Shown here one piece after another: positions 1 through 10,000 of a stretch of DNA of 64,000 nt (position 1 is its first letter; each line of letters opens with the position of its first letter). Position numbers and translations under genes: made by a program. Under the pieces are notes generated by a model that saw nothing but the letters and a program-made list of their open reading frames with translations, was not told the origin of the DNA and made no database searches. Source of the DNA: Lycocorax pyrrhopterus obiensis (taxonomy: Eukaryota > Chordata > Aves > Passeriformes > Paradisaeidae); contig JACSVZ010000011.1 of NCBI GenBank assembly GCA_014706295.1, forward strand, positions 7,116,163 through 7,180,162, written 5' to 3'.

Positions 1-621
1 ATATAGCCTGTGGTTCTTACATTTTCTTTTTGTTTAAATTGGTTTGAACTGAGCATTTGTAAAATGAAAGTTAAGCCTGAAGAATACAAGAAGGAAAAGT
101 GCGTAACAGACCCCCCCAGCATTCAGTGTGGAGGATCATGAGCTATGCTTCTGTAGAGGTACTTTCAAGCATGAGATTAAGAGTTTATGTCCTTTGTACT
201 TATCAGGGAAAAGGGTGAGAAGAGACAGATTTAAGGCTTTACAGTATAGCAGAAGAGCTAGGAGAGTCACCCCTCTTTTCTTAGGTTCCCCTTGACATTC
301 TGCCCATTGAGCTTCATAAGAAAAATACCATTTTTCTTCACATCCCAAAATATGCAATAAGGAGGACACTACCACTGGGTGGTAATTCTGTTTTGTCTGG
401 GGGCTGAGGGATTATCTGGGGTCTTTTAACTGTCCTGTGTGTCCCAGTGTCTGTAATGAACACACATAGTTTGCTTTGACCCATGGCCCAGGTGAATGAC
501 ACTGGATAGCAGAGGGGTCCATAGCTGTCAGGGGAAAATAGGCTTCAAACACAAGGCTGAAGTGGTGTTTTGTGCTCTTCATGAGATCTTTATTTTCCTT
601 GTCTTGCTAATACATTTCTAG
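1..621. other. Intronic or upstream sequence of CDCA9, no exon recognised
   Basis: AT-rich sequence to the left of the first visible CDCA9 exon. Short ORFs are present on both strands, but none has splice sites and a frame that would join to the exon at 622. It is most simply the 3' part of a CDCA9 intron. Confidence 0.6.
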
Positions 622-689
622 TTAAGGTAACTACAATTGTTGAATATGAAGATTCCAAGCATAGTTCTGCAAAGAAAATAACTAAAAAA
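622..689 (+). CDS. CDCA9: CDCA9 internal exon (first one visible)
   Basis: The acceptor is tttctag at 615-621 and the donor is gtaagt from 690. Two leading bases finish a codon from an exon outside the window, followed by 22 codons reading KVTTIVEYEDS and then a lysine-rich end (AKKITKK). It ends in phase 0, which fits the next exon exactly. Confidence 0.8.
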
Positions 690-3600
690 GTAAGTTTATT
701 CTGTTTCTATTCAAAAAACATAAGGGCTTAATCAGTTCTGACCTGCCATGAACGCTGCTGGATCCATGACCAGGCAGGCCAGTGCTCTGTTGTCTGTTGG
801 AAAAGTCAGTTGTTTTAAATTTAATGTATTTGAAGTTAAGCAAGGCTAAACAGTAAATTATTTTCATAATGAAGTATGGTATCTGCCCTTCTAGTGACTA
901 ATTCACACAGGCATGCAAGTACTGGCATGGTCATTCTCTCTTGACTTGCCAGTAAGTCTTGATGGTTTGTGGAACCATTTTTTGTTGAAACATTTTTTAA
1001 ATCAACCTCATGTTTTAATCCATGCTTTTCTATAACTGGGTTGTGCATTGTTGTCTCTAAACCAAATCAAGTGTTTTAGTTTTACCACCTCAGTCTGTCT
1101 GTGCAGTGTAGCTCCTCAGCCAGACACTGGTGTAGCAAGATGACAACAAATACAAAAAAGATTTCGTGCAGTTACAGACTTTTACTGTAAAAGGGCTTTA
1201 AAGTTGGAAGGGTGTATATTAGACGGGTGGTTGGTTGTACAGAACTTCAGTAGGATTAAGTATGTTTTGGCATTATGAAACTTCTTTTAGAATATGTATT
1301 TGACCTTTTATATATATATATAAAAGGCAGCACTATGGGGCTTAACTACCCTTTTTCAACAGGGAATTTTTAAAGTATTGTTTCCTGCAAATATCTATCA
1401 TTTTGCTTTCAAATACCACCTTTTTAAACTGCAGTCTTATATATAAATTTTCAGATTTCCAAAACCAGGTCACTGGTTTCATTGGCCTCTGGTTTAAGTG
1501 GCAAACTGAACTCTCTTTCTAGGTAAGACTGACCTTTGGTAGCTCATTTAACTCACCTGAATTTGTGAGTGCTGAACAATTATTTCCATACAAAGTAGTT
1601 GAGATCTGAGCCCAATGGGAATATATCTGATAAGGATTCTTCTATAACGTGTCTGAGATGCACTGTGGTGATGTGAACCTGAACTAAAAAGCACCTGTAG
1701 CTGATGAAGGCATGTGTGGGACTGAATGGTGCACAGTTCTGAACTTAGGAGATCAGTCTAGATTCCCAAATAATACTGCTGGAAGAGAGCCTGTAAGGGA
1801 AGCATCTTTGCTTTGCTAGTACTACTGAATTGTTCTGTAATAAACACCTAACTTGGGTATTGCAGCCCTCCCTTGCCTAGTAACAGAAATTATTGTTTTG
1901 TTCTTGTATGGTTTTAGGTCCCCCTGTCACGTTTACCTCAGGAGGGCTTTTTCACATGTGTTTTTCACACTAGATCCCTGTCATGGGGCACTTCAGCATT
2001 ATCTAATCCACTGACTGTCTACCTTCATCCTAGCTAAAACTCTACATTAGAAGTAGTTGAGGAGGAAATAAATAAAAAAAAAAAAACAACAAAATAAAAC
2101 TTCCAGCAAAACACAAACCCAATAACTACTTTTAGTGCCTGTTTTTACTCTTCTGCTATTGTGGCTTGCAGAAGGATGTTAAGTCTCTTTCTTTTCATTG
2201 CAGTGCCACAAATCTCAAAGCCACTCCAAAGGGAGCTACAAGGTAAGGGGGTTTTCAGCTTGTTCTTAATAAATAATTTTGTTCAATAACAAGACATTAT
2301 ATATCTATATTATTATCAATCTAAATATTAATCGTCACTCTAAATGTAACAGATCTTTGTGGTCTGCCACTAAAGGTGACAGTGGGGATGGGAACCAGTT
2401 ACACCTCCTGCTTTGGGTGTGGGTGTTAATTTACATTCTCATGGAGGTACAGGATTTGATGTCCTAACTAAGTCAGTTTTAAAAAAACGTATTTAGAGTA
2501 TAAATTCTGTTCTCACTCACTATTTACAGGCTTACATCTCAATCTTGTTCTCAGAACCCAACCTTGATTAAAATGTCACCAATACTGCTGTGTTAGAAGA
2601 AAAATAAACCAATCCCCACAAACACCCCAACCAAATACACCGATAATCAGTTCTTTGCATCTTGAATAGTCAATATTTTCAGTTAGTATCATTCTTCATA
2701 CACTACAGAGTTTGATTTTGGCACAAGCTGAAATGAGGGGGTGAACAACTTAAATGGGTCCTGAAACCAGTAAGTGGTTCAGTTTCACCTTGGCCTGCTA
2801 TAAATGTCAGAGGCTTGTTTACATGCAGAACACACCCAGATCTTATATTTTTAAAGTAGAATAAGAACAACTGTATAATGAAAACTCAGGAATTCTGCAT
2901 GGCATAAGGCATGCCCTGTGCCTCTGAGAGGTAGCAGCTTTGGTATTTATTGATATCTCCCTCTGTAGTAGACAGATACACCACATGTCTTATCTTAAGC
3001 CCTGAGGCATGAAATTTCCTCTTTCCAAAACTGTAAACATTCACTGCTGATATTGGAGAGTGGATATTCTTGTGGGCCAAAATGTCATCTTGTGTCACAG
3101 GCTTACAAGGTTACTGCAGTGGCAGGGTCATAAAACGTTACCCAGTGGTGCCTGTAAGTGCTGCTCATGGTTGGATTTCTGTAGTCTCCCGGCAGAACTG
3201 GAAAAATTTAAACAGGACTGCCTCTCTCCTAGGTGTATTTCCTACTACTTACATTTGCTTCATGCTTGAAAATTGCCAGCAGAGCATAGGAAGTTAACCT
3301 CAGAGTAACATTCTCGTTGTATTCTAGTGCTGGATTACAACACACTGTCTCAAGAACTTTACCTGCCAGTGGAAGAGTTCAAGGCATGTTAAAAAGAAGT
3401 CAATCAGTACCCCAACGTAAAACTGTTCCATTTGTAAACATTCCCCTGGCTGATGGAAAGGTATTTTTTTTTAACATTTTCAACTTATAGCAGTTGATCA
3501 ATGCAAATAGTCTGATAGTGATAACTTTTCTTATTCCTAAATGAGATGCTGCTAAACAAAAGGAAAAATGGTTGCCAAAATTTTGCAGTGTACAGGGAAG

Positions 3601-4554
3601 TACACGATTTTCAGAGAAGCTGAGCATGCAAGAAGAATCTTTTAATTTTGTAATTGTTTCTCTTCACATACAGACACTCTGTACAGCTGGTGGAGACCTC
3701 CATAATATCGATGTGCAACTCCTAAATCAGGACACAGTACAGCACATTCATAACTTGGTGGTAAGTTTGAATTAGGAGGCTTACAGATCTGTGTATTCAG
3801 ACACCTGGTCCTGGGCTATCATGTGAGATACTGTCATGAATGCAAATTTAAACTCTTTGGAGTTTAAGCCTAAACTGGTTGGCATCAGTTGGAGGGAGGA
3901 AGAGGGAGGGGAGAACTGCTCCACATGGATCACGTCTAAAAGTAACTGCATTTGGTGATAGCCTGGGGGACCACAGGAACATTAAACTCTTCTGTCTGCA
4001 GTGCTCTGGTCTCTCTCCTACCACGTGAGCAAACTGCCATTCTCTTATCTCTCATTCACAAAGGCCGACAAAGCTACAGCTATGTTTTGATTCTTCCTAT
4101 AATCTATTATTCTGTGTCCCTTGCTGAGTAAGAACTATACACCTGTTAAGTCTCTGCTGCAGAACAGGAACTGCCTTAATGGTTCTGAAGCAAAATGAAG
4201 TGGAACAGAACTTCGTAGCCCAACTCTCCTGAAGATGAGGGCACCTGGGCTATTGTTTGAAGTAATGGAAATCTATCCAGACATGAGAGTTATTAACCAG
4301 TTTACAGTTGTGCAGGTATTGAGACCAGTGCAGCTGAGTCAAGTTAAAGGTCTGGGAGCTGTTCTGTGGTTTTTGTCATGGCCCTGCCTCTTTAGGCAGA
4401 CAGTGGGGAGTGAGTGCTCATTGCTTGCTTTAACAGTAGTGACCTTTCTTTTTTCTTCCAAGTTCTCTTGGGTAGCTTGAGCTAAAATGAATTTTTCCCC
4501 CCTCAGAGTGAGCTGACTGTACTGTGTGGAAAGGCAACACCTAAACCAAGTTAA
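622..4554 (+). CDS. CDCA9: Borealin-2 (Dasra-A), chromosomal passenger complex subunit, 3' part of gene
   Basis: Six coding exons join in one open frame: 622-689, 1455-1522, 2204-2242, 3328-3460, 3674-3760 and 4507-4554 (TAA). All have AG acceptors and GT donors, and the phases are compatible. They give 146 residues plus stop, and a split codon at 622 shows that earlier exons lie left of the window. The C-terminal part has the Borealin-family pattern: a PLADGK segment, then a short beta-rich stretch ending in GGDL, then a helical end (TVQHIHNLVSEL). Borealins scaffold Survivin, INCENP and Aurora B at centromeres and the spindle midzone. The N-terminal helix that binds Survivin and INCENP would be in the missing exons. 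A basic middle section (LKRSQSVPQRK) looks like a mitotic-kinase substrate region (inference). The divergence from Borealin-1 (CDCA8) and the absence of this gene in mammals point to Borealin-2. It is convergent with DNAJA2. Confidence 0.87.
1304..1327. repeat. 24-bp perfect palindrome built on (TA)n
   Basis: CCTTTTA is followed by five TA units and then TAAAAGG, so the whole 24 bp reads the same on both strands. It lies in a CDCA9 intron. It may be a TA microsatellite whose flanks happen to be complementary. Confidence 0.9.
1455..1522 (+). CDS. CDCA9: CDCA9 internal exon
   Basis: The acceptor is ttttcag and the donor is gtaaga. It has 22 codons (ISKTRSLVSLASGLSGKLN then SLS) plus two bases of a split serine codon. 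The SKTRSLVSLASG stretch resembles the basic, serine-rich linker of Borealin proteins. Confidence 0.82.
2204..2242 (+). CDS. CDCA9: CDCA9 short internal exon (39 bp)
   Basis: A micro-sized exon with acceptor ttcattgcag and donor gtaagg. Its first base completes the split serine, then ATNLKATPKGAT follows, and the last two bases begin another split codon. The exon was placed because it keeps the frame between its neighbours; it is too short to show up on its own as an ORF. Confidence 0.75.
3328..3460 (+). CDS. CDCA9: CDCA9 internal exon carrying the conserved PLADGK segment
   Basis: The acceptor is tgtattctag and the donor is gtattt, which is weaker than consensus. One leading base plus 44 codons cover the basic region LKRSQSVPQRK and end at NIPLADGK. 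The corresponding stretch in Borealin-1 reads similarly (SPLADSK), which is the best single piece of family evidence. Confidence 0.87.
3674..3760 (+). CDS. CDCA9: CDCA9 penultimate exon, start of C-terminal domain
   Basis: The acceptor is cacatacag and the donor is gtaagt. It has 29 codons in phase 0, beginning TLCTAGGDLHNIDVQLLN and ending IHNLV. It corresponds to the C-terminal Borealin domain that mediates dimerization and centromere association in the family. Confidence 0.87.
3761..4506 (+). other. CDCA9: Last CDCA9 intron
   Basis: Ordinary intronic sequence between the penultimate and terminal exons. It ends in a pyrimidine-rich tract before the acceptor. Nothing else was recognised. 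Confidence 0.6.
4507..4554 (+). CDS. CDCA9: CDCA9 terminal coding exon
   Basis: The acceptor is cccctcag, preceded by a C/T-rich tract. It has 15 codons (SELTVLCGKATPKPS) and then TAA at 4552-4554. It completes the last helix of the C-terminal domain. The 3' UTR follows directly. Confidence 0.85.
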   Translation, partial: SELTVLCGKATPKPS

Positions 4555-4665
4555 TAGAACTGTCTTGTGACTACAGAACATTTGTGACAGCTCTTGCCTG
4601 CTGCCTCCAAAGTGTTTAAATTATGTCTATTATTTCTTAATAAAGTGCTATACTGCCCAGTAAAT
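4555..4665 (+). terminator. CDCA9: CDCA9 3' UTR and polyadenylation signal
   Basis: A canonical AATAAA lies at 4639-4644, 85 bases after the stop codon, so a very short 3' UTR is predicted with cleavage near 4660. The exact cleavage site cannot be seen from sequence alone. Confidence 0.7.
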
Positions 4666-4669
4666 GTTT

Positions 4670-6838
4670 TTATAAGCTTTTATATCATGTGATGTGTCTT
4701 ATTAAGTTCCTATTATGAAGGATACCAAAGCAGAAGAAAATGCTACTTTTTCTTTATAAAAGGCTTAGTTTAGATTTTAACTAAGTTCACAGTAAAATGA
4801 ACAGTAAGAGGCTGTATATAGGAAATAATTTTAACTCTGATATTCAGCTCACAAATAAACTGAAGTACAAGGTACTAAATTTTTCAACAGCCTTAAGACA
4901 CTTTAATTTTAGTTATGTGGTAGCATATATGAATCTAACACAGGAATAAAATTTATTTCCAGTCTGTTCTGTGACATGACAGTAATGTCATGACAGTAAT
5001 GTGCAAGATGACAGGTAAAAACACAGAGCCTTAGAATTTATCAGGTGCTGCTGGCAGGAACCTAAATTAATGCCAGCTCAGGACTGAAGCAGAACTGCCC
5101 TACAGTGGTCAGCTGTTCCTCCACCCCTTCACTGCAGCTATCTGAAAAGTTACCATGAATCCCTTCCTCTCTTCCCCCTCAAAAAACCAATGTGAATGGG
5201 GATTAAAGGTTTAGAGTATTATTCCATTTTGCAAGGACTTAAAAGCAGAAGACAGGCGTTGTAAATTGTTTAAGCATTACAGGTTAGGACTGCCTCCTTG
5301 GAGAGAGATCAGCCAGAAAAAAGGATCAGTGTGTAACCATGGCTTCACAAAATGCAATCCCAGGTTTTAATAAATGAAAATAAAAGACCCACTAGAGAAT
5401 GTCACATCATAAGTCAGTACTGAAATACAGATCAAACAGTATTTATTTTTGCTTCATTTTTAGAGTCTATAACAAGGATGTTCAGCAACACTCAAATGCC
5501 AATGCCTACCCAAGCACATTGAAACCCTTGGAGTTTGTCCCTCCAACCTCATTAATAAAGTGTCAACAACTATCAGAGAAATAACTAAACAAGTCACACT
5601 TCAGATTTGTAAAGAAAAGTAGAGCTTCAACTTTCTCACTTAAACAGGAGAAAAACCTTGCTATAGAGGCAGCTTACCAACCCAACACTGTTCATGCACA
5701 ACAGTTCCTTAATTAAGGTCACATTTTTGCTTTGTTCTGACATTTTTGCCAATTAAAAGTAACAGAACCGAAGCTGGAGAACTTAGTATCTTCATACTTA
5801 AACCAAAGTGCAAACTACTAGAAAAGTAACAAAACCATCTACATTTATTATGTTTCCAGGTTAAACAATTTTTTTTTTAAACTGGAAACATTTCTCTAGG
5901 AAGTGAGGCTGAATCAGGCTTTGAATAGGATTCAAAGGCTAAGAGAAAGACACCGTTATTTCAGAATTTAATCATTCCCCATTTAAGGGGTTTGTTATCT
6001 TTAGACTGAATTCATATATCCTTGTGTTTTCTTCACACAAAGGGGACATGGCTGCAGCCTTCCCTGTGCCCATTTAGTCATCTCTCATTTCAGGAAGAGA
6101 CTTGAATGTGGCACACAATTGTTATCTAACCTCCACCTAGTCTTAAAGCAGCTTCAGCCTCCCTGTGTTTATAAAATATCTATCATCTACATAGTCTCTT
6201 CATACACAGACTAGTTAAAGCCACTGGAAAAGTAAGAGTTACAAGGCAAAAGAAATATATTATACACCAACTGCTTTTATTTAATTTCAGAAACCGTTCA
6301 CAAGATGGTAGAAAAAACTTACAACCACTTCTAATTTAGTCTTTCATTGTTCCCAGTCAGCTCTAAACCCATTATGTGCAAAGCCCATTTACCATGCATC
6401 TAGATGATAGATACAGGCTATGAAATTCTTGATTCTACTTGTAGCAGCTTATGCAGGTGCAGCCAAATACCAAGCCTCAGGACAAATTGTACACAAACTT
6501 TACAATGCAGAATTTGAATTTAAAATATGAAACTTAAAATCTACACAAAACTGGTAAAAATCAAGCACAGATACGAGGACAAACTTAAAACCCATGTGAA
6601 AAGGAGTCTCGTCTTCCTTTCAAGTGCTTTATTCTGCTACACAGTCAAAATGAAGATGTAAGCTTGTGGTTAGTTTAAATTACACTCTGTAGATACTATA
6701 GACCAATTTAAAAGTTACACATACAGCAATAGATGTCCATTGGTTCATCTGGATTACTTATACAATCCAGCTGGATTGTTGAAAACAAGTCAGGCAAAAT
6801 TTGAAAGAAAATCCTTGTGCAACTTTTTAGACAAATGT
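4670..6838 (-). other. DNAJA2: DNAJA2 3' UTR and convergent intergenic spacer
   Basis: This is the sequence downstream of the DNAJA2 stop codon, read on the minus strand. AATAAA signals on that strand (TTTATT on +) lie at 6628-6633, 6276-6281, 5844-5849, 5442-5447 and 4952-4957. The site near 5442 would give a 3' UTR of about 1.4 kb, and use of the one near 4952 would bring the transcript within 300 bases of the CDCA9 end. Which site is used cannot be decided from sequence. No other gene is seen. Confidence 0.55.
4975..5002. repeat. 14-bp perfect tandem duplication
   Basis: The unit CATGACAGTAATGT occurs twice in direct succession, between the 3' ends of CDCA9 and DNAJA2. It is a simple local duplication, possibly transcribed in the DNAJA2 3' UTR. 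Confidence 0.9.
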
Positions 6839-7027
6839 TTACTGGTGGGCACACTGTACCCCAGGTCCATGATGGCTGCTTTCTTCATCAGAACTATCAT
6901 TATAAGCTTCACGTCTCTGGCCACCACCTGAACCACGAGTGGTATCAAATTCTTGAAGATCTACCTCTTCTGCATCACCAATTACATTGGGAAATTCTGG
7001 TCTAGCTGGCAGAAGATCTTCAAGTTC
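6839..7027 (-). CDS. DNAJA2: DNAJA2 exon 9 (dimerization end, acidic tail and CaaX box)
   Basis: It begins [20 protein letters not shown] and ends with an acidic serine tail and CAHQ before TAA. CAHQ is a CaaX-type farnesylation signal. The tail has two serines before HHGPG, where I recall three in human. Confidence 0.96.
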   Translation of the reverse strand, partial: ELEDLLPARPEFPNVIGDAEEVDLQEFDTTRGSGGGQRREAYNDSSDEESSHHGPGVQCAHQ

Positions 7028-10000
7028 CTGCCCCAAAGAAAGAAATGCATTCAGTATTCCATCTACAACTGCTAAATAAAGTGAGCAGTTTCCTACAACT
7101 TCAAGACACCTCTAAGAGCAGGTTTGGCTTAGAAGTCTGTGCTGATGAAAGCCCTGAACTGCAGAGTCATTTAAAAGTATTTCTATCAACTGGAAGACAC
7201 CACTTCAAGAAAACCAACAGCTCTACGTATCTTCAACCAAAAGTGCAATCAGTAAATACAGTTGTACTCTGTAAACTTATCACACAGCAACAGAAAGATT
7301 CTCCTCCTGCCCTCGTCTATGTGCCATCTGCACAGCTCTTAAATACAGCTACCATGCATTCATATTCCAAGGGGTATTTCCAAGTAACACATGGCCCATA
7401 AAAAAGATTAAAAGAACTTTACTCACATCTCAGTTTAAGCACTGAAAGCAAGCCCATGAGGTACAACAGAGGCTCTCTGCACACTCTGTCAAGTAAGACA
7501 CCGAATTTATGCTTGAAAAACTACTTACTGAGAGCTTTTCTGGGCTAATCCAGTTATTTTCAGGAAACTGAACATCAAATTTAATGTAGAGATCCCCCTT
7601 CTCAAAAGGATTGCGATATTGTGGCATTCCTTCACCCCTGACTACACGAACACAACCTGGAATTCAAAGAGAAGTAAAGTAAGCAGGAGAGTGCTACTGC
7701 AGAACCATTCTCTCTCCATACAATTCTGTTTCCCCAGCCTAGGTTCAGTTAACAGGACAACAAGGGTGGGATTAAGTGCCGAAGAATCACAAAAGCATAA
7801 ACAAAGAAATCCTTATCAGGTCAAGCTTACCTGGTTCAATTACTTTTCCAGGAGGATATTTAACCACAATCTGGCGTCCATCAAGGTGCTTAAATGTGAA
7901 CTGAAATCCACACAGTGCTTCAACAAGTCCAATCTTGTGTGTCATATGCAAATCATTCACATCCCGCTGGAACACCTGGAAAACAAAATAGGAGACATCC
8001 TTTCAAGTACTCTAATCACAACTCCACCAGACTCATTATTGAGAGTTCATTATTATTTATCATTAAAATTCAATGTCAGAGCAACAACCTTTGCATAAAG
8101 TGAACTTGATTCTGTTAATTCAGATGGCTTAACGTGCTTGGGAAGTTTGTGCCCGACCAAGTGTCATCTAAAATAAGCCAAACCACACCACACACCAAGG
8201 TAAGGTTCAAATTAAACCAGGCCTGTACAGCAGCACTGCTCTTCACCCCCAACATCTTCCACACAAGCAACCTATAAACAAAACTGACAACAGCTTGACA
8301 CTATTTCCCCTGCACTGGGGTATAGAAACCACATCTTTGTTTCTCAGCTTTTGTCCTCATGCATATCTGCTTTAGCTACCTTGACCAAGAGCAGGACTTT
8401 GGTCACTTAGTTGACAAATGCCAGAAGTGATCTTTAGGCCACATAACTCAGGATTCTTAACCAGAGTACATCTTAAAATTTATCCACTGGCAGAACCATG
8501 AGTCCCACTTCAAGGGAAATTTTAAGAACACAAAGCCTAGTTTTACTCACTAGGACGAAGTACAGACTGACAGATTAGCAGTCCTTGACACAGCTTTGAA
8601 AAGCTTACAAAGTACCTAATTAGCAGATAACCAACATTATAGCCTTAATATATGACTGGAGTTTAAATTTGTACCCCATGCTACTCTGTCATAACAGAAA
8701 ACCCCTCCTTGAGTGCAACACACAAACTATTTCTTATTTCATCATAGCAATACTTGGCATTTTTTAACAATAGAATTAAAAAAGGAGCAGTCACCTCAAC
8801 TCTGACCCACATGAGTTTTAACAGAAGATAAATTGCAGTATTTAATTCCAAAGTGCAGTGTATATAGTCCAGAATACAGTGAACATAAGTCTTAACAAAC
8901 CAGTATAAAATAATAATGTTTGTTTTGTTAAATGAATCAGCAACATCACCATTTTGTATTATTTCCAGAACCACAGTAGCAGGCACAGAAAGCATCATCT
9001 GGGGATTTTATCAGGAGTTCCCTGCCATGTCACAAGACATGGAAAAAAGCCACACTTAGAATTTTGTTAGTGTCACAAGCAAAGCAGATTAAAGTTAACA
9101 TCCTGAATGGCTCTTCACTGCGTCTACCATATCAAAGTCACTCTGAGCTTATCTGCGAAAGCTACCTCTTATTAGCATTAGGAGGCACCAGAAGCTGCCT
9201 GTCCTCTGGCTAAGGACTTGCCCAGTTTTTTCTGGCTCACCATGAAAGCCACATTACACACTATAAATCCATTAAAAGCTATTCACCAGCTCTCCCAGAG
9301 CTGCAACTGTATCAATTACTTTAAATGAATGGCCATCTATATAACTTAAATATTAACAACTGGAATAAAAGGCATTTAAAAGATAAACTCAAAAGCATTA
9401 CCTCATTTTCCTTCTCTTGGAGTAAAAGGACAATATCGCCTGGTTCCACACCTGGAGCCTGGTCTGCTTCTCCACTGAATGTAATTCTTTGCCCATGTTT
9501 CATGCCTTTATCTACATGGACTTCAAGTATTTTTACCTCTTTGATCACCTTCTTCCCTTCACATTTTTTACAGCGGTCTTTTTCATTAATTACTTCACCT
9601 AAATAAAGACAAATTTTGAGTTCAGAGATTTTGACATAGTTGCATCCAGTTCCTAGGAAAAACTATTTGAAAGCAAGCTGAAGAATTTCTGCAATTCAAG
9701 TAGTGATTTAGATGTTGCTTTATGAATTCCTCACAAGAGGAAATCCAGACTTCGTTTACCCTAGCTGGGACAGAGGGAAGGAAGAAAATAATAATAATAA
9801 AAATTCCCGACTGCCCCATCTCCCAGTATATCCCCACAAGACAGTACTGAGTAAATGCAGCCAGCAGAACTAGAGAGTCTTGCATACAAAAACGGGAAGA
9901 GAGCTGGTCACATCAGATTCACCACTACAAAGGTAATTACTGTTTCCAGCAAACTGAATGATGACAATCCAAAATGGCTTCAATGCTCTGTTCTACCTCA

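Larger units (their letters stand above)
690..3327 (+). other. CDCA9: CDCA9 introns between the first four visible exons
   Basis: This span holds three introns (690-1454, 1523-2203, 2243-3327), interrupted only by the two short exons annotated separately. The sequence is AT-rich, with a (TA)n palindrome at 1304-1327 and an A-run near 2076. No RNA gene or recognisable mobile element was seen. Confidence 0.6.

Noticed and set aside
3060..3297. Exon-like segment in a CDCA9 intron (acceptor TCACAG near 3101, donor GTAAGT near 3151)
   Set aside because: Including it between the exons at 2204 and 3328 shifts the frame of the conserved PLADGK exon, while skipping it keeps the frame.
7619..8098. 159-codon plus-strand ORF
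   Set aside because: It is antisense to two DNAJA2 exons and their intron; it is a shadow of the real minus-strand coding sequence.
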